The notes beneath the pieces are model-generated. The model did not search any database. It saw only the letters and a list, made by a program, of their open reading frames with translations, and was not told the origin of the DNA. A DNA stretch of 64,000 nucleotides from Antedon mediterranea. Taxonomy: Eukaryota > Echinodermata > Crinoidea > Comatulida > Antedonidae. The stretch spans positions 19,990,001 to 20,054,000 of the forward strand of contig NC_092674.1 of assembly GCF_964355755.1 (NCBI RefSeq), in the 5' to 3' direction. Position 1 is the first letter of the stretch. The number at the start of each line of letters is the position of its first letter. Below are positions 1-12,088 of this stretch, piece by piece. Made by a program: the position numbers and the translations under genes.

Positions 1-1313
1 CTACTTATCCGGACAATTATATATACTATTTTTTTTATTTATTTATTTAACGATTTTATTTTGGATCATTATTATTGTATGTTGTTAGGTAATTGTAATT
101 TTAAATAGTGATATCAAAAGATAATATAAAGATTACAAGCGTTCATTAGTAACAATGTAGTCGTTAAGTGCTTCTCATTTAATATGCGTCACTTGCTGAA
201 TCTCACACATAATTGTTTTTTTTGCATTGTACAATTGCTTGATCAGTTGCTGTTAGGAAACGAAAAAGTAGAAGTAGCTATAGTGAAATAGAATCTGTGT
301 GAGTTAATGTAGCCTACTGTTCATATAACTTTCTGTGTTAGCATCTGTCAAAATTAAATTTTGCAGATTTTATAGTACACAAGCATGCATTCTTAAACAC
401 TAAAAAAACATCAAAAAAGCACAATACAGTAGTAGTAAAATGATAGTAATAAAAAGCAATATTGTGCTTGTTAAATAGTGAAAGAGTGTATTGGTGAAAA
501 ATAATGCATCCAAAAATTCAAAATGTGCAACAACAAAAAACACAAAAACAACCAATTTAATTTAATCACAATATAAAACTTTATCTTAAAATAATATAAT
601 GTACTACACCTAATACTAAAATGTATTGCATAGATAAAACGCACGATGTACAGTATTAAAAGTGTATTCAAACACAACACTCATTTTTTTTCATTTCCAC
701 ATTCTTTCATTCTAATCTATTCACTTCATTAAATTGTTCAATCATGCAATCACAGTCCCACAATATCATTTTGGATATTAATGTAGTACAGTATGGCCAG
801 GGTTCACAACTCAAGAAAGAGTTAAATGATTTTCATGATCAGTTTTACACAACAGGTTAGAATGTCATAGTAATGTGGAATAATGTTATAATTGGTGTCC
901 AAATATAAAGCAAATTTTCTTAATTTGATCTTATTTTATATTTTAATTCATGACTTTTTAATGAAAAGACTGCCCAGGCCTGAAAAATATTATAGTAATA
1001 AAATCCATGATTTTCCAGGTTTCCAATGACATGTAGAACCCTGTAGACATCATACTTCACAAAAATATCAAACAAATAAAATACTAAACTTTCTTTAACA
1101 GTAAACATCAAATTTAAAAAATAACCTAGCAACTAATTCTTCACTCTATTTACATAATACTGTACATAGCTCAATTCATATTTACATGCTCCATTACCAT
1201 AATGTCTGACATCATTTTATACAAAGTATATCCCTCTATACACATTTCCTATCATCGTATACATCATCATGAACTCATACAATTCATATAGCACACTCAA
1301 ATCACACAACAAT
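1..1313. other. Intergenic stretch, no firm gene
   Basis: AT-rich DNA downstream of the minus-strand BIVM gene, with only short chance ORFs. The one thing worth noting is at 247-302 on the plus strand: an AG at 245-246 is followed by a short open stretch that would read as a basic tail (RKRKSRSSYSEIESV) and then a stop. It could be the last exon of a plus-strand gene lying to the left, but the polypyrimidine tract is weak and nothing else supports it. Confidence 0.4.
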
Positions 1314-4300
1314 TTAATTACATTGTACATGTATATTATTCACACTATTTACTTTGCATGGTACTGCATGTGACACACCAACCTCTGTCTTCTGTAGGTC
1401 TTCAGAATCATAAAGATTTTCAACATCTTCAATAGCAAGTTTCTTCCCAGTTCTTCTATCCCCACCCCCTCCCTTATTCCCAACACTCTTTTCACTTCTT
1501 TCCAACTCAGTCCCTTTCTTTTGGTCTCTATCTGATTCTTTACCAGTCTTTATTTGAAACAAACTCTTTTCAAATGCCATAATGCAATGTAGGTTACCGC
1601 CAGTTTTCTTTGTATTTCGCATTTGTTTGCCAAGATGCACTTTTCTAATGTTGATAAATTCTGGAGACTGGCAATTAACATCTGCAGAAATGTCTTCCCA
1701 TCTGCACAATAAAAAAAGCAAAAAAATGCCATAAAACACAACTTAAAACAGTAATTCAAATGTAAATCTAATGTGTGAAAATGTGAAGAACTTCTGATCT
1801 ACAAGGCTACACGTAATGAAAAACAGGCTATAAAGTTCATCACAAATACTTAAGTTAGCCCATATGTATCTACTGCCTGGCATAAATTCATTTCCATAAA
1901 AATACATAACATTGTGTGCTTTATCATACAGATATTGACTGCATAGGTGTATTATAACATTTGAGATCCCTTGAGGGAATTACATTTTTTTTCGAGGGAT
2001 TATATATTTTTTTGAAGCGTGTTGATAAAAGTAGTCAAAATCTATTTATTACATAGCCTTTGCGAAGATTGAATGCATAAAACACATGCATGTCATTTAG
2101 GTGCCGCCTTTACGTCGTTTCATAGTCTATAATTCACACTGCAGATACGGATACAATGATGACATCAATGGTCGGTTATCATTTCAACTATTCTAGTATT
2201 TACATTAGGCTATGTAATTAATATAACATATCAAAAATATGAATGCAGCACTTGTATATCTTTTGTTATGTTATTTTAAAAGGTAATTTCAACAATACCA
2301 ATTTACATAAATGGCTACTGTAATATTATATTTTAATTGTTATCGAATTATATATATATTTTTTTTACAATAATTTCAGTTTTTTATATTTGTTTGAGCA
2401 AATAATTGTCTTTCAAGAGATCAATACAAATAGTTCTATCGATAATACTAATTACCTAAAACAATGAATTCCTGGATGTTTACGACTTGGGTCACCAACT
2501 AAAATCCAAGTATCAACTTCCTCATCCGTCAAACACGCTCTGAATAAAAAGTTTACAGAAACATAAATATTTTATCCTCGGCCACAAAAAAATAAAAAAT
2601 TACATTATGTGAAAAAATAAAACATTACCTAAATGCATCCTCTGCCTTTTTGGGTACATCTTCAAATCCTATTGGACAAAAGTAATGATTTTGGCAATGG
2701 TAGATATATGTAGTATTTTTATCTTTTAAGCCATCTTTCAACATGTTCACAGCTTCTGGTGAAGTTCTTCCCATGGTGTGTCCTTTACCATGAGGTTTGT
2801 ATAAGTAATGAGAGCGCCCTCGTACACCAAAATTATCATTTAGTTGTCTGAACCATCTAAAAAAGTAAATAGAATAAGTTATGATAATTTTAAAAATATG
2901 CATCTGATAGTACATACAGATAACAATCAAGATACAAATATATATAAGGTCAAAAGTAATCTTCTTTAAAAAAATAAATATGTAAATTTGACCAAAGAAC
3001 CTATAACACAAGGTCCAAAGCATGTAACATTTTCGAAAAGGCATTGTTGGATATAATAGCGCCATTAGTGTGAACAATAGAGTAGTGTGTTCTCAACATG
3101 TTAGATAGGTAAAATCTTTGACTCTAAAACACAGGAATGATAATTCAAATTTACAATTTTCTTTGTGCTAAGGATACAAATACAGTATGTAGTTTGTGAA
3201 TTTTATACCATGTTTTTTCCCATCTTTTCTTAAAGTTTTTATAAAAATATTTTATCTATTATTATGCTCTTTATTAGGTCTATATTGATTGAATTAAGTG
3301 TTTTAAATGAAAAGAATTATAAAAAATTGCTTTGATTAACTCATTTATTGTGTAGTTGATCATAGAAAATCGTATATTCTTAGTTTTGAGAAGACTTAAT
3401 TATTATAATTTGTATTATATAAAATGTATATTCATGTAAATAGACCTGAGCCCTCTTAGTAATTAATAGTTTTACCTTTCTAGTTTGGAGAAGACTGTAA
3501 AAATGGAAGTGGGGAAATGGTGGCGCCCAGTGTGACCTTCGGACCCTATACTTCCGATACAGTGTTTTGAACGCAAATTGACAGAGAGGAGATTATTGTG
3601 TTATTCTTTGATTTGACACATGGAGTTCATTGTTGATTACTGTACCTCATAAGTGTGGCATTACCAGTAAAAGGTCCAAAACGAATATCATTGAATGGTG
3701 GTTTAAATCCGAAAACAGTCAGTGCTTCCTCCTGCGTTATTGGCCGAAGACTAAAAAACAATAATAATAATAATAAGAGTTTGGTTTTTTGTTTGTGAAA
3801 TATTCATCTAGGCGTTGCACACAAGCTCAAAATGTTTAAACTAAAATGATGACTTTAGAGGATTATATTGCAAAACTATTTGTCAAACATGCCAATGTCA
3901 AGAATACAGCATTGTAAAGCTTTCAACCAATCAAAGTGTAAATGATCCTTGACATACAGTATTATATGTACTTACTACATAACATGTATTAACATAATAT
4001 TGAAATTACCTTCCATTGCCAAGTGTACTAAACAAATAATTCCAACAAGATACAAGCGAAGACATTCCGCATGACTTGCTATATTGAGGCCGACTCATAC
4101 ATCTCCTAAATTATAAAAATATAAAACTTCAGAGATGAAAAATGTTGTGCTTTCACTACAATCCTACCATTGCAATAATTGTAGTGTATCTGTGCATTTA
4201 CAAACCAATATGTATTAAGACAAACTTGTAAACCTGCTCAATGATCTTTTTATTCTAACCTTCATGTCGTCAAGAATTTATCCATATTCTCTCCATTAAA

Positions 4301-5985
4301 AAAGTCTTAGTCATCAGTCATCAAACTTTTTTTACTCAATTTTTTTTTTACGCAATTCTTCTCATTTATTCAACTAATGTATCTATTATTTCATTGTTTT
4401 CACTAAGTAAAAATTAAAAAGAATTGTAAAAGCAGAGAGATTGTAAAACTTGCCATCGTTTTTGATCAAGAACTTTACGTTGCGCCAATTCATCTTCTGT
4501 TGCTATCACCAACGGCGGGATATAAGGCTCGGCTAATTTATCTCTCACTTTTTTCCACTGCTCTTCTCTTTTGCGGCCTACAATATAATATTTTATAGTT
4601 TTTTCATGCATACCAATTAATTAAATAAAAGCTATCAAACCTAATTATATGCACCAGTAGATAATAATACTTGACCTAGTGCCAGGGTTTTAACACACAA
4701 CTGTTTCTACTCCACATCCTAAGCCTCAAATGAGATAATATGTATAGTTTAAAGCTGATGTTCTCAACACAAAATTATTCCCATACCTAAAATGAGATCA
4801 ATTAATAGTTTAACTTTTTTTAAATGTAAGCATTAGTGGTAATGCAATTGATAATGTGCTTAAATCATAATCAAAAAATATACAAATTGATATTTTGATC
4901 ATATAGATGTAAATGGAACATTCCATTTCAAAATCTGCATTAAACACCATCTATGATTGGACATCTCACTAATAGCAATAAAATAAAAATCTTGATGGTA
5001 TAAAAACCTTAAGAAAATTCAGGTTTTCGGTGAGTTTCCAGTGACAGAATTGGCTTTATATTTAGCACTGGTTGTACATTTGAGAACAAAAACATAATAA
5101 TGTTCATAAAATATTATTTTAATAACTTACTAATTGCAAGACATTGCAAAACCATGTTTCTTTTTCTTCTCATTTTGTAAGTAAGAAATACATCAAATGG
5201 TACAGAGGCAGATGGATCCAGGAATTTTTAAAGGGGCTTGAAAAAAAATATTAAATAGTATTTCTTTTATTTTATTTTAGCTGTCAAACATGCACCTGTA
5301 GTAGATTTACCTTTGGGAATTTTCGCCTGGTCATTCTTTCTTGTATGGTTGAAAGTAGCAACATCGATTTCCCACGCCACACTTTCATCCTTCTGTAGAA
5401 TTCCTTCATCTAAGTTTCCAATATTTGTATCATCTTCTTCATCCACATCTTCAATAAGATTTTGTGATGTTTGCGAATTCAAAGACTTGGAAGGCTGATT
5501 CTTTACTAACCTCTCAAATGTATTGTCAATATGTTGGTGGCTGCTTTTATTTTCTTTTGCTGATGATGTGTCATCGGAATCAATTGAACTATCATTAGAA
5601 CTGCTTGAGTAAACTCCTCCAAGCCTAGCTTGATTATCTGTTAAATAATTATCACTAATCTAAAAATATGATTGCTACACATGTGGCTAAATGATACAGT
5701 TTTTATAATTTCTAAATACAATGGTGTTAAGTATAAACTTATGACAAGCTTACATATAAAAATTGAAAAATACTGTACCGGTATAAATTTTGAAATGTAA
5801 CTCATTTTGGAAAAAACACAAACTTTGAATAATATTTTAATATAGTTTAAAAACCTTTCTTTACCTTTATCAAGTTTTAAATGGGAATTTTCAAAGTTAA
5901 ATTGTTCATCATAAAGTTTGTTGTCCTCAAACTCATCATCTTCATCACTTGTTTGGTCAGTTTGTCGACTTGAAAAGTTTCCCAT
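1314..5985 (-). CDS. BIVM: BIVM, basic immunoglobulin-like variable motif-containing protein, complete, 8 coding exons
   Basis: Exons on the minus strand: 5985-5865, 5637-5311, 4577-4454, 4105-4010, 3750-3646, 2856-2629, 2539-2456, 1701-1314. Together they give 490 residues; human BIVM is about 500. Phases agree at every junction. The start is supported by an in-frame TAA just upstream. Recognition rests on conserved blocks: AWEID near residue 120, [23 protein letters not shown] (Cys203), [41 protein letters not shown] (His315), and [12 protein letters not shown] near the C-terminus. The function is not established. The CGxSSL and HYFxxxGF pair resembles the Cys and His motifs of papain-like C39-type folds (my inference). 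The N-terminus MGNFSS fits an N-myristoylation consensus. The N-terminal third and the tail after about residue 410 are acidic or low-complexity. Intron 3 (4453-4106) begins GCAAGT, a GC-AG intron. Intron 2 carries a hAT-like end scrap near 5207. Confidence 0.9.
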
Positions 5986-6550
5986 GCTTTATGTCATATT
6001 TCAGAAATAACTACATGTCATTGTAAATAAAATAAATATTAATAAATAAAATAATGCAAACAAATTAAGTCAATTAGCAAAAAAAAAAAGGCCTGGCCCT
6101 ACTGCTAGCTACTATACCTAGAGTAGGCCCAGTACTTCCTGAACGGAGGGTCATATGAGAAAGATTGGTCTACATAACTGTATGATTGAAACACATTAGA
6201 AAAATTGTTTTCATCGCTTAAAATCCTTTTGAAAAAACACCACAGTATATAAGTATAGGAAAAACGGTGGTGACAAATGCTAATAAATAAAGACTGTTTG
6301 TCATCTCTTCCTTCCTTCCATAGCACGAAAATCGTCTATCTATCTACTGTCGCTATATTTCATAATTTCTGTATTGAGAAAAGTCCCTCTTTGAACATCT
6401 TGGTTATATGGCTCAAACTTTAGGTTGTGGGTTTTTCAGTGTTTCAAGATGGGTTTTAAAAATGATTGATAGAGGATGCATTATGATGGCAAATTATTCC
6501 AATCATTTACTGCAGATATTGAAAATAAATAGGCCTACTATAAATATAAA

Positions 6551-6985
6551 GGGAGGTGTAGAAAGCGAAGACCTCGAATTGGATGACCCCAACGACCTCG
6601 AATTGGACGACCTAGAATTGGACGATCCATAACTGAAAAAGGGGCCGTTTTGACCTGGTTTGCCATGTTTATGATATTTCGTGTGCTAATCGAGTCGAAT
6701 GCAGTTTTAATGATGCACTCTTGGCGTTCCATATCTGTTCGTTTGTTCGTGTCGACACATTCAGTATCAAATGGCGATATTTCTGTATTTTTTCAATCAA
6801 TTGCTTGCTTGCGATAAGGTATGGTTTCAAGATCTTTGGCTATGTTCGGCTTCGGGATGTTATACCACACTTAGGCCTAGGCTAGGCTAGGCAAAAGGGG
6901 TCGTCGGTTTCGTGTTATGGGTCGTCCAATTCGAGGTCGCCCGGGTCGTCCAATTCAAGGTCGTCGCTTTCTACACACCCCTTTA
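6551..6985. repeat. Inverted repeat built from a 17-bp minisatellite
   Basis: The left arm (6551-6630) and right arm (6918-6985) are reverse complements and share a GTGTAGAAAGCGA lead-in. Each arm is made of copies of GACCTCGAATTGGACGAC: three on the left, two on the right. The loop between them is about 290 bp. No transposase or clear target duplication is visible, so this may be a foldback-type element or an inverted duplication. Confidence 0.7.
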
Positions 6986-8746
6986 ATTACTAATCTGTAG
7001 CCAGGCCTACTAGTAGTACTAGTAGTTACTAGTACTAACTACGGGAATCCCTAACTACTACTCTCTATGGCCTAGTAGAGGCCTACCACTACTACTAGGC
7101 CTAGTACTAGGAGAGTAGACTTAAATTAGTAGGTCTCCTAGTGTACGAATAAATATAATAATATTATATAATATAACGCTGACGCCAGAGGCCGTTATAT
7201 TGGCGAACAGCGCTCCATACTATTATTAGCTAATTTACATACAGTACGATGTCAACCAGTTCAGCGACCGAAATGCATAATACCACGACCGATATGAAAC
7301 ATAACCGAATTAAATCGCCTAATCCCCCTAGACTAGGCATAGGCTAGTCTAGAGGTAGGCCTACAAGCTAGGCGCGCCTGGGCCTTAGTCATCCATAATG
7401 TAGAGAGTAGTTTTATTCCTATGATATGGCCTAGGCCTATATATTGAGGCTAAGCCCAATTATACACAAACACATACCTCAGTGAATTAAATATGTATAG
7501 GCCTAGGCCTAGCTAGTGAGTTGCGTTATTCATGAAATATGAACTCATAAGCTTTTAGTTGCTAATGTCATGTATGCATGTATATCAAAGAACTTATAAC
7601 ACAAGTTCTTTGATGTATATTTAGTAAACTGAATATTACGCCCTCTTCGTTCTTCCTTCCTTCATTTTATTTCAAAAGACACTGTTTATTTTCCTCCATA
7701 TAATAAACAGAAATGGTAAGGTATATTAAAAATGAAAAAGATGATTGTTGGATATACAAAAGAAAAGTGAATTAAAGAAAATTGGCTATGGAAGAAGGCA
7801 TAATCCCGAGAAGATGAGGAAATCTTGTGCTGGGTATGCCTATGCAAATAAAATGGATAAAAAGAGTGGAAATTAAGAGAAACAAACAAGACAAAAAAAA
7901 TAATAAAATAAATAAATAAATAAATCTAAAAAAATAGATCAATCAAATTGTAGAATCAGAAAATAAAACTCAAAAACCACAGTAGATCAATGTTCAGCAG
8001 CATAAATCAAATTCCTTCCTTCCTCTTACTTTTTGTCTCGATCACTCCCGGTATCTGATCAATCAAAATAAATCTAGTGTGTCAATATAATTTTGAATTA
8101 CACCTTCACAATCTACTGACTAATATTTAAAAACGGTAATTACCTCATGGAAGTAATTGCTCTATGAATATCCTATAAACAACAAATCATTATTATTGTT
8201 GTGTACAGTAGGCCTACTAGTAGTCTAATCAATTGTAGGCCTAGAATGTTGTTTTCAGATAAATGCAATTCAAGGAAACAAATTAAAAGATTAATTTAGA
8301 GTTGTCATATTATGTTATGTTATTTATTAGCCTACTTTTAATATCAATACTTATAAATTAGTATTAAAAAAATTAAACGAATTTTACCCCGCCGTTTTTC
8401 CGCCGGTAAAACACAGGCGACTAACATTCAATAGGATAACATATGGCCTACTTAGCCCAAGGCTTAGTAGGTCTTAGCTCCTACTAGGCCTAGTAGGCTA
8501 GCCCTAAACGATCAGGAGATATATCATTTCAGGTAAAAAAAATATTTTTAATACCGCTAATTAAATATTATTTCTTTGAATATTTTTGTGGAAAATCTGT
8601 GTATCTTTTATAAGCTTACATAGGTAAAATATATATCTAACTAACAAAGTTTTTTCTTTTGATTGATTTGTTTATAACTGTCTAATACACGTAGCTAAAA
8701 TCAATAAATAATAAAGTGTTTATTTTTTAATTTTGTTTTTCATTGG

Positions 8747-9605
8747 TACTTGTCAGGGGAACTACATCAACAATCGACACCAAGCTGATGTTATCAACAT
8801 TTTAGGTAAGAAGAGTCACAATTGTTAGCTACAACTCTATCCACCAAACTGTCATATATTTGTTTATAAGTGTGTAATAATTATTGTTTGTTTTGTTTTT
8901 TTAATAAATACTTTCTGATGGCGACACGACATAATCAAATCAATATCAACATTTTAAGAATGAACATTTAATCACGTCATACTACTCTAGTCTAGCCAAG
9001 GCAATCGCAACTTTTAGAGCTTTGATCGAGCTTATTACAAGTTATACCAAAATAATAATTTTATCATGTTTAAAACATTTATAATTCTTTCATTTTATAT
9101 ATATTCGAGTTTGAATTAACCTAGTTGAATTAGCCTATAAGCGATTTATATACAAATACAATTGTTTAAATAACTTTAAAATTCTATTTTTTACTTTTTT
9201 TTCGGAAAGTACTACAACTCATCACCAAGAAGTTAATATCAAGATTATGTCTCTAACATTTTAGGTAAAACCACCGACAGTTGATGTTTGAAAATTCCAT
9301 TTTAGCTTTTAAAGTTAAATTAAACATTTTACAAATATACAAATGCTTGTTTTGTTTACACGTTGACATTCTTTTTTCTTTTCATGAATACCCAAACAAG
9401 CTCACCACCAACAATTGAATATGGTGTTTTAATATTTCAGGTACAACAAGCAATCACATTTTAGTTCGAGTCTAGCTTGTAAAATTTAACCATACAAATA
9501 ATTATGTGTTTTGTTTATACTTTATAATAATTTTTTCTTTTTATGTACTGGAACCTATATCCAAGAAGTTAATACCAAGTGACCACAGTTGTTATTTTAA
9601 CGTTG
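8747..9605 (+). repeat. Degenerate long tandem repeat, about 160-290 bp spacing
   Basis: Five diverged units begin near 8747, 8920, 9207, 9385 and 9540. Each has an AACTCATCACCAAGAAGTTAA-like stretch (variable) followed by a TCAACATTTTAGGTA-like end, then a pyrimidine- and TTTGTTTA-rich spacer. The units look like duplicated exon-sized blocks but have no shared open frame, so I read them as an old satellite-like duplication. Confidence 0.5.
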
Positions 9606-9675
9606 AGTCTTACCTTGCTTACAGATGGCATTTATTTTATCTTTCTTGTCTTTTCATGAATACGTTTTGATGGAA

Positions 9676-9730
9676 CTATCTCACAACTATCTCACAACTA
9701 TCTCACAACTATCTCACAACTATCTCACAA
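9676..9730 (+). repeat. 11-bp tandem repeat, 5 copies
   Basis: Five perfect copies of CTATCTCACAA in a row. The local 64-codon ORF is a product of this repeat and is not a gene. Confidence 0.9.
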
Positions 9731-10361
9731 CTCATCAAGTTACTGTAGGCCTATGTTGTTCTTATTTTGTACATCACAAACTTTTTAATTCTTTTTTTTT
9801 TAATGACAATAAGGCCTAGCCGAAGCAAAATCTATTCTGGATGCAGAACATATACAATCAAGCAATAATCAATTAGTTATCTAGGCCTATAATATTTGAA
9901 TGTGTTCATTTAGGTGGTCTACAGTATATAACAGAATAAAAGATGATAATTCAGAATCGTGGTATTTTAGCTAGTATGCCTGAAATGATTGAATCTCCTG
10001 GACATTTTGATCTTTCAACTCTCATCCCTTTTAAACAGCTTAAAATTAGATCGTGCGGGGTGAACTATCTCTCGACAGGCGGCCTGGGTAACGAATGGTA
10101 TAAATGCTATTCATGAAGGCAATAACACTATTACTACTAAGATCTGCCGTTTATAGTAATAATAATGTTTGTTCGGCAGTTATTGCACTGCAACCTGGCG
10201 AAATAATAGCCATGTTGTTTAAAAATGCTCTTACTCTATTATTAATTATATTGCTGCTATTACAAATAAATCAATTTTCTAAATAAATATTACAATTCTT
10301 TAAAACAATAAAATGAAACGCACGCTTATAATTTGTAAATCATTTGCATTAAAATATATAT

Positions 10362-10715
10362 TTAACACCTACTATCGTGTGTTTTATTATCCATTTGCAG
10401 AACTTGTAAGTTGTCTGTAGTGTTAGTAGAGCGATTTCCAGTATCATGAACACTAGAATCTTCCACGGAACGGAACGGAAACAACATGATTTTACATTCG
10501 TGCAATACCCGAACAATTCCGAAATTCCTTCTCGGAAATCCGGCAACCTTCGCCAATAGATAACCAGATTTAGCGCGGAGTTTAGCAGTCATTGCGACGT
10601 AATGTAAAAAAACAAACTTGGCACTATATACAACGATCCTCTTCCTCAAAGTCATAGTACATTGCGAACATAATACGGAGATATTCATTTGCCCACTGCA
10701 ACCACCAAATAGCAT
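10362..10715 (-). CDS. Unrecognised single-exon ORF, 117 codons
   Basis: An open frame with an ATG start; its middle part has a less AT-driven composition than the flanks, and the residues around 47-75 are basic and hydrophobic (MTAKLRAKSGYLLAKV, then FPRRNFGIVRVLHEC). I do not recognise the protein. It could be a first exon, a short taxon-restricted gene or chance. No second exon was found on the minus strand before the LINE fragments. Confidence 0.2.
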   Translation of the reverse strand: MLFGGCSGQMNISVLCSQCTMTLRKRIVVYSAKFVFLHYVAMTAKLRAKSGYLLAKVAGFPRRNFGIVRVLHECKIMLFPFRSVEDSSVHDTGNRSTNTTDNLQVLQMDNKTHDSRC

Positions 10716-11080
10716 AAACCACCATTACGACCTTAAATGTATACAGTAGTTATTTTTTCTCGGTTCAATTTAGCGGCCATTCGTTTATCATGTGAATGTA
10801 TTTTTATAAATATTGAATTTGAAACGTAAAGTATTAAAATCCCAATCATTATTACAACAACAGGGGGTATAATAAAAATAATTTATTTTTATACCTCCCA
10901 GATTACAGTATATACAATGAAATGGGATCAACATTTTAATTTAGTGGCAGAAAAAACATTTAGTATGAACTTAAGGGTGTTGCCTGGGCAACTAGGGCAC
11001 ACCCCTGGGTGCGCCACTGCTTACTGTAGAACCGAGATAGGTGCATTTCCTTACAACGGGTTTACCATAAATTAAACTGT

Positions 11081-11800
11081 TAGATGGTTTTTCATCTGCG
11101 CCCTGAGCTGGCCAGGATGACTGTTTTGCCGATGTTGATCAACATTCCAAAATCCGAGCAGGTCTTTATAAAGGAGTTGCAAGAGGCCTGTAATTCAGAT
11201 TCGGAAATGGCAACAATGGCAGCATCATCCGCATATTTGTGAAAACCAATCAATAATGAGAGTAAAATATCGTGACAGCCCAAATGTTTTAAGATAGAGA
11301 AGAGTCCAGACCTACCAACGTTGTCAAAGGCAAAGACAGGTCAACAAAGACAACATACTGTACAGAGGGCGTTGCTGTTCCACACATTTGTTGCAGAGCA
11401 AATACCATGTCAACTGTGAAACGGGATGGACGGAAACCACATTGGCTTTCTGGTAGAACTCTACCTGCAATAATTTGTGAAGCCTAGGCAGAAGTACACG
11501 TGCAAAGATCTTACCAGCTATGTTAAGCAAGGAGATGCTCCTATAACTATTGCAATCGTGACGGCTGCCCTTGTTTTTGTAGAGTTTAATGATGTTGGAG
11601 TCCTTTAGGTCTTGCGGAATACCACCTTGAAGAATGCCAACATGTTTTAAATACTTCAAGCTCAGTTGTCAGGACATCTCCACCTATTTCAAACATCTCG
11701 GGTGGAATACCGTCACGTCCAGATTTGTTGTTCTTCAATCCATGAATAGCTAGATCTACCTCCTCTTTGGTAAAATTTCTGTTAAGGTCATGCATGGTTG
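11081..11800 (-). mobile_element. Non-LTR retrotransposon (LINE) reverse transcriptase fragment, broken
   Basis: Read on the minus strand from 11800 down, three pieces of one RT appear in different frames: FTKEEVDLAIHGLKNNKSG and DGIPPEMFE (11795-11650), then DLKDSNIIKLYKNKG and YRSISLLNIAGKIFARVL (11610-11500), then YADDAAIVAISE (about 11240-11200), which holds the catalytic YADD box. Frameshifts and stops break the frame, so it is a dead copy. The style is that of the RTE/jockey-like proteins often labelled craniofacial development protein 2-like. It lies head to head with the endonuclease fragment at 12089-13010. Confidence 0.85.
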
Positions 11801-12088
11801 TTAGCTTCTGAATTTTCTGAAATGCACTAGGGTTTACGTCTGTGTCTGTAGCGTAAATAGAGCAGCTAATGTTTCAGCATTTTAAATGAACCAATCTGGC
11901 TGTTAACTATCCTAACTGTTACGTCACGTTTATACGTTCCGTTGGAACAGGTTGTCCAGGGGTGTGTGTGTTTTTCCTAGGCAAGCATTCACTAACTTTC
12001 CAATGGCTGGGCTCTCAACGTCAAAATGATTATTATGACAAATATTAATATTTCTCAGCGAATGGTAACTCGGGGGTCATCTCAATAA

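Larger units (their letters stand above)
5986..10361. other. Repeat-rich intergenic region upstream of BIVM
   Basis: This 4.4-kb stretch contains the likely BIVM promoter side but no recognisable coding exon. It holds an inverted repeat (6551-6985), dense runs of TAG/CTA words and TAGGCCTA palindromes (about 6990-7150, 7320-7520 and 8440-8510), a degenerate long tandem repeat (8747-9605) and an 11-bp satellite (9676-9730). ORFs here are short and show no codon or protein pattern I recognise. Confidence 0.5.

Noticed and set aside
2456-2462. Alternative donor for BIVM exon 7 earlier at CATTG
   Set aside because: The AG|GTAATT donor at 2456/2455 keeps phase 2 and gives Cys-Phe-Arg-Trp, matching the vertebrate Cys-Lys-Lys-Trp spacing.
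10104-10286. 60-codon hydrophobic plus-strand ORF
   Set aside because: Short, AT-driven Leu/Ile run without a partner exon or recognised motif.
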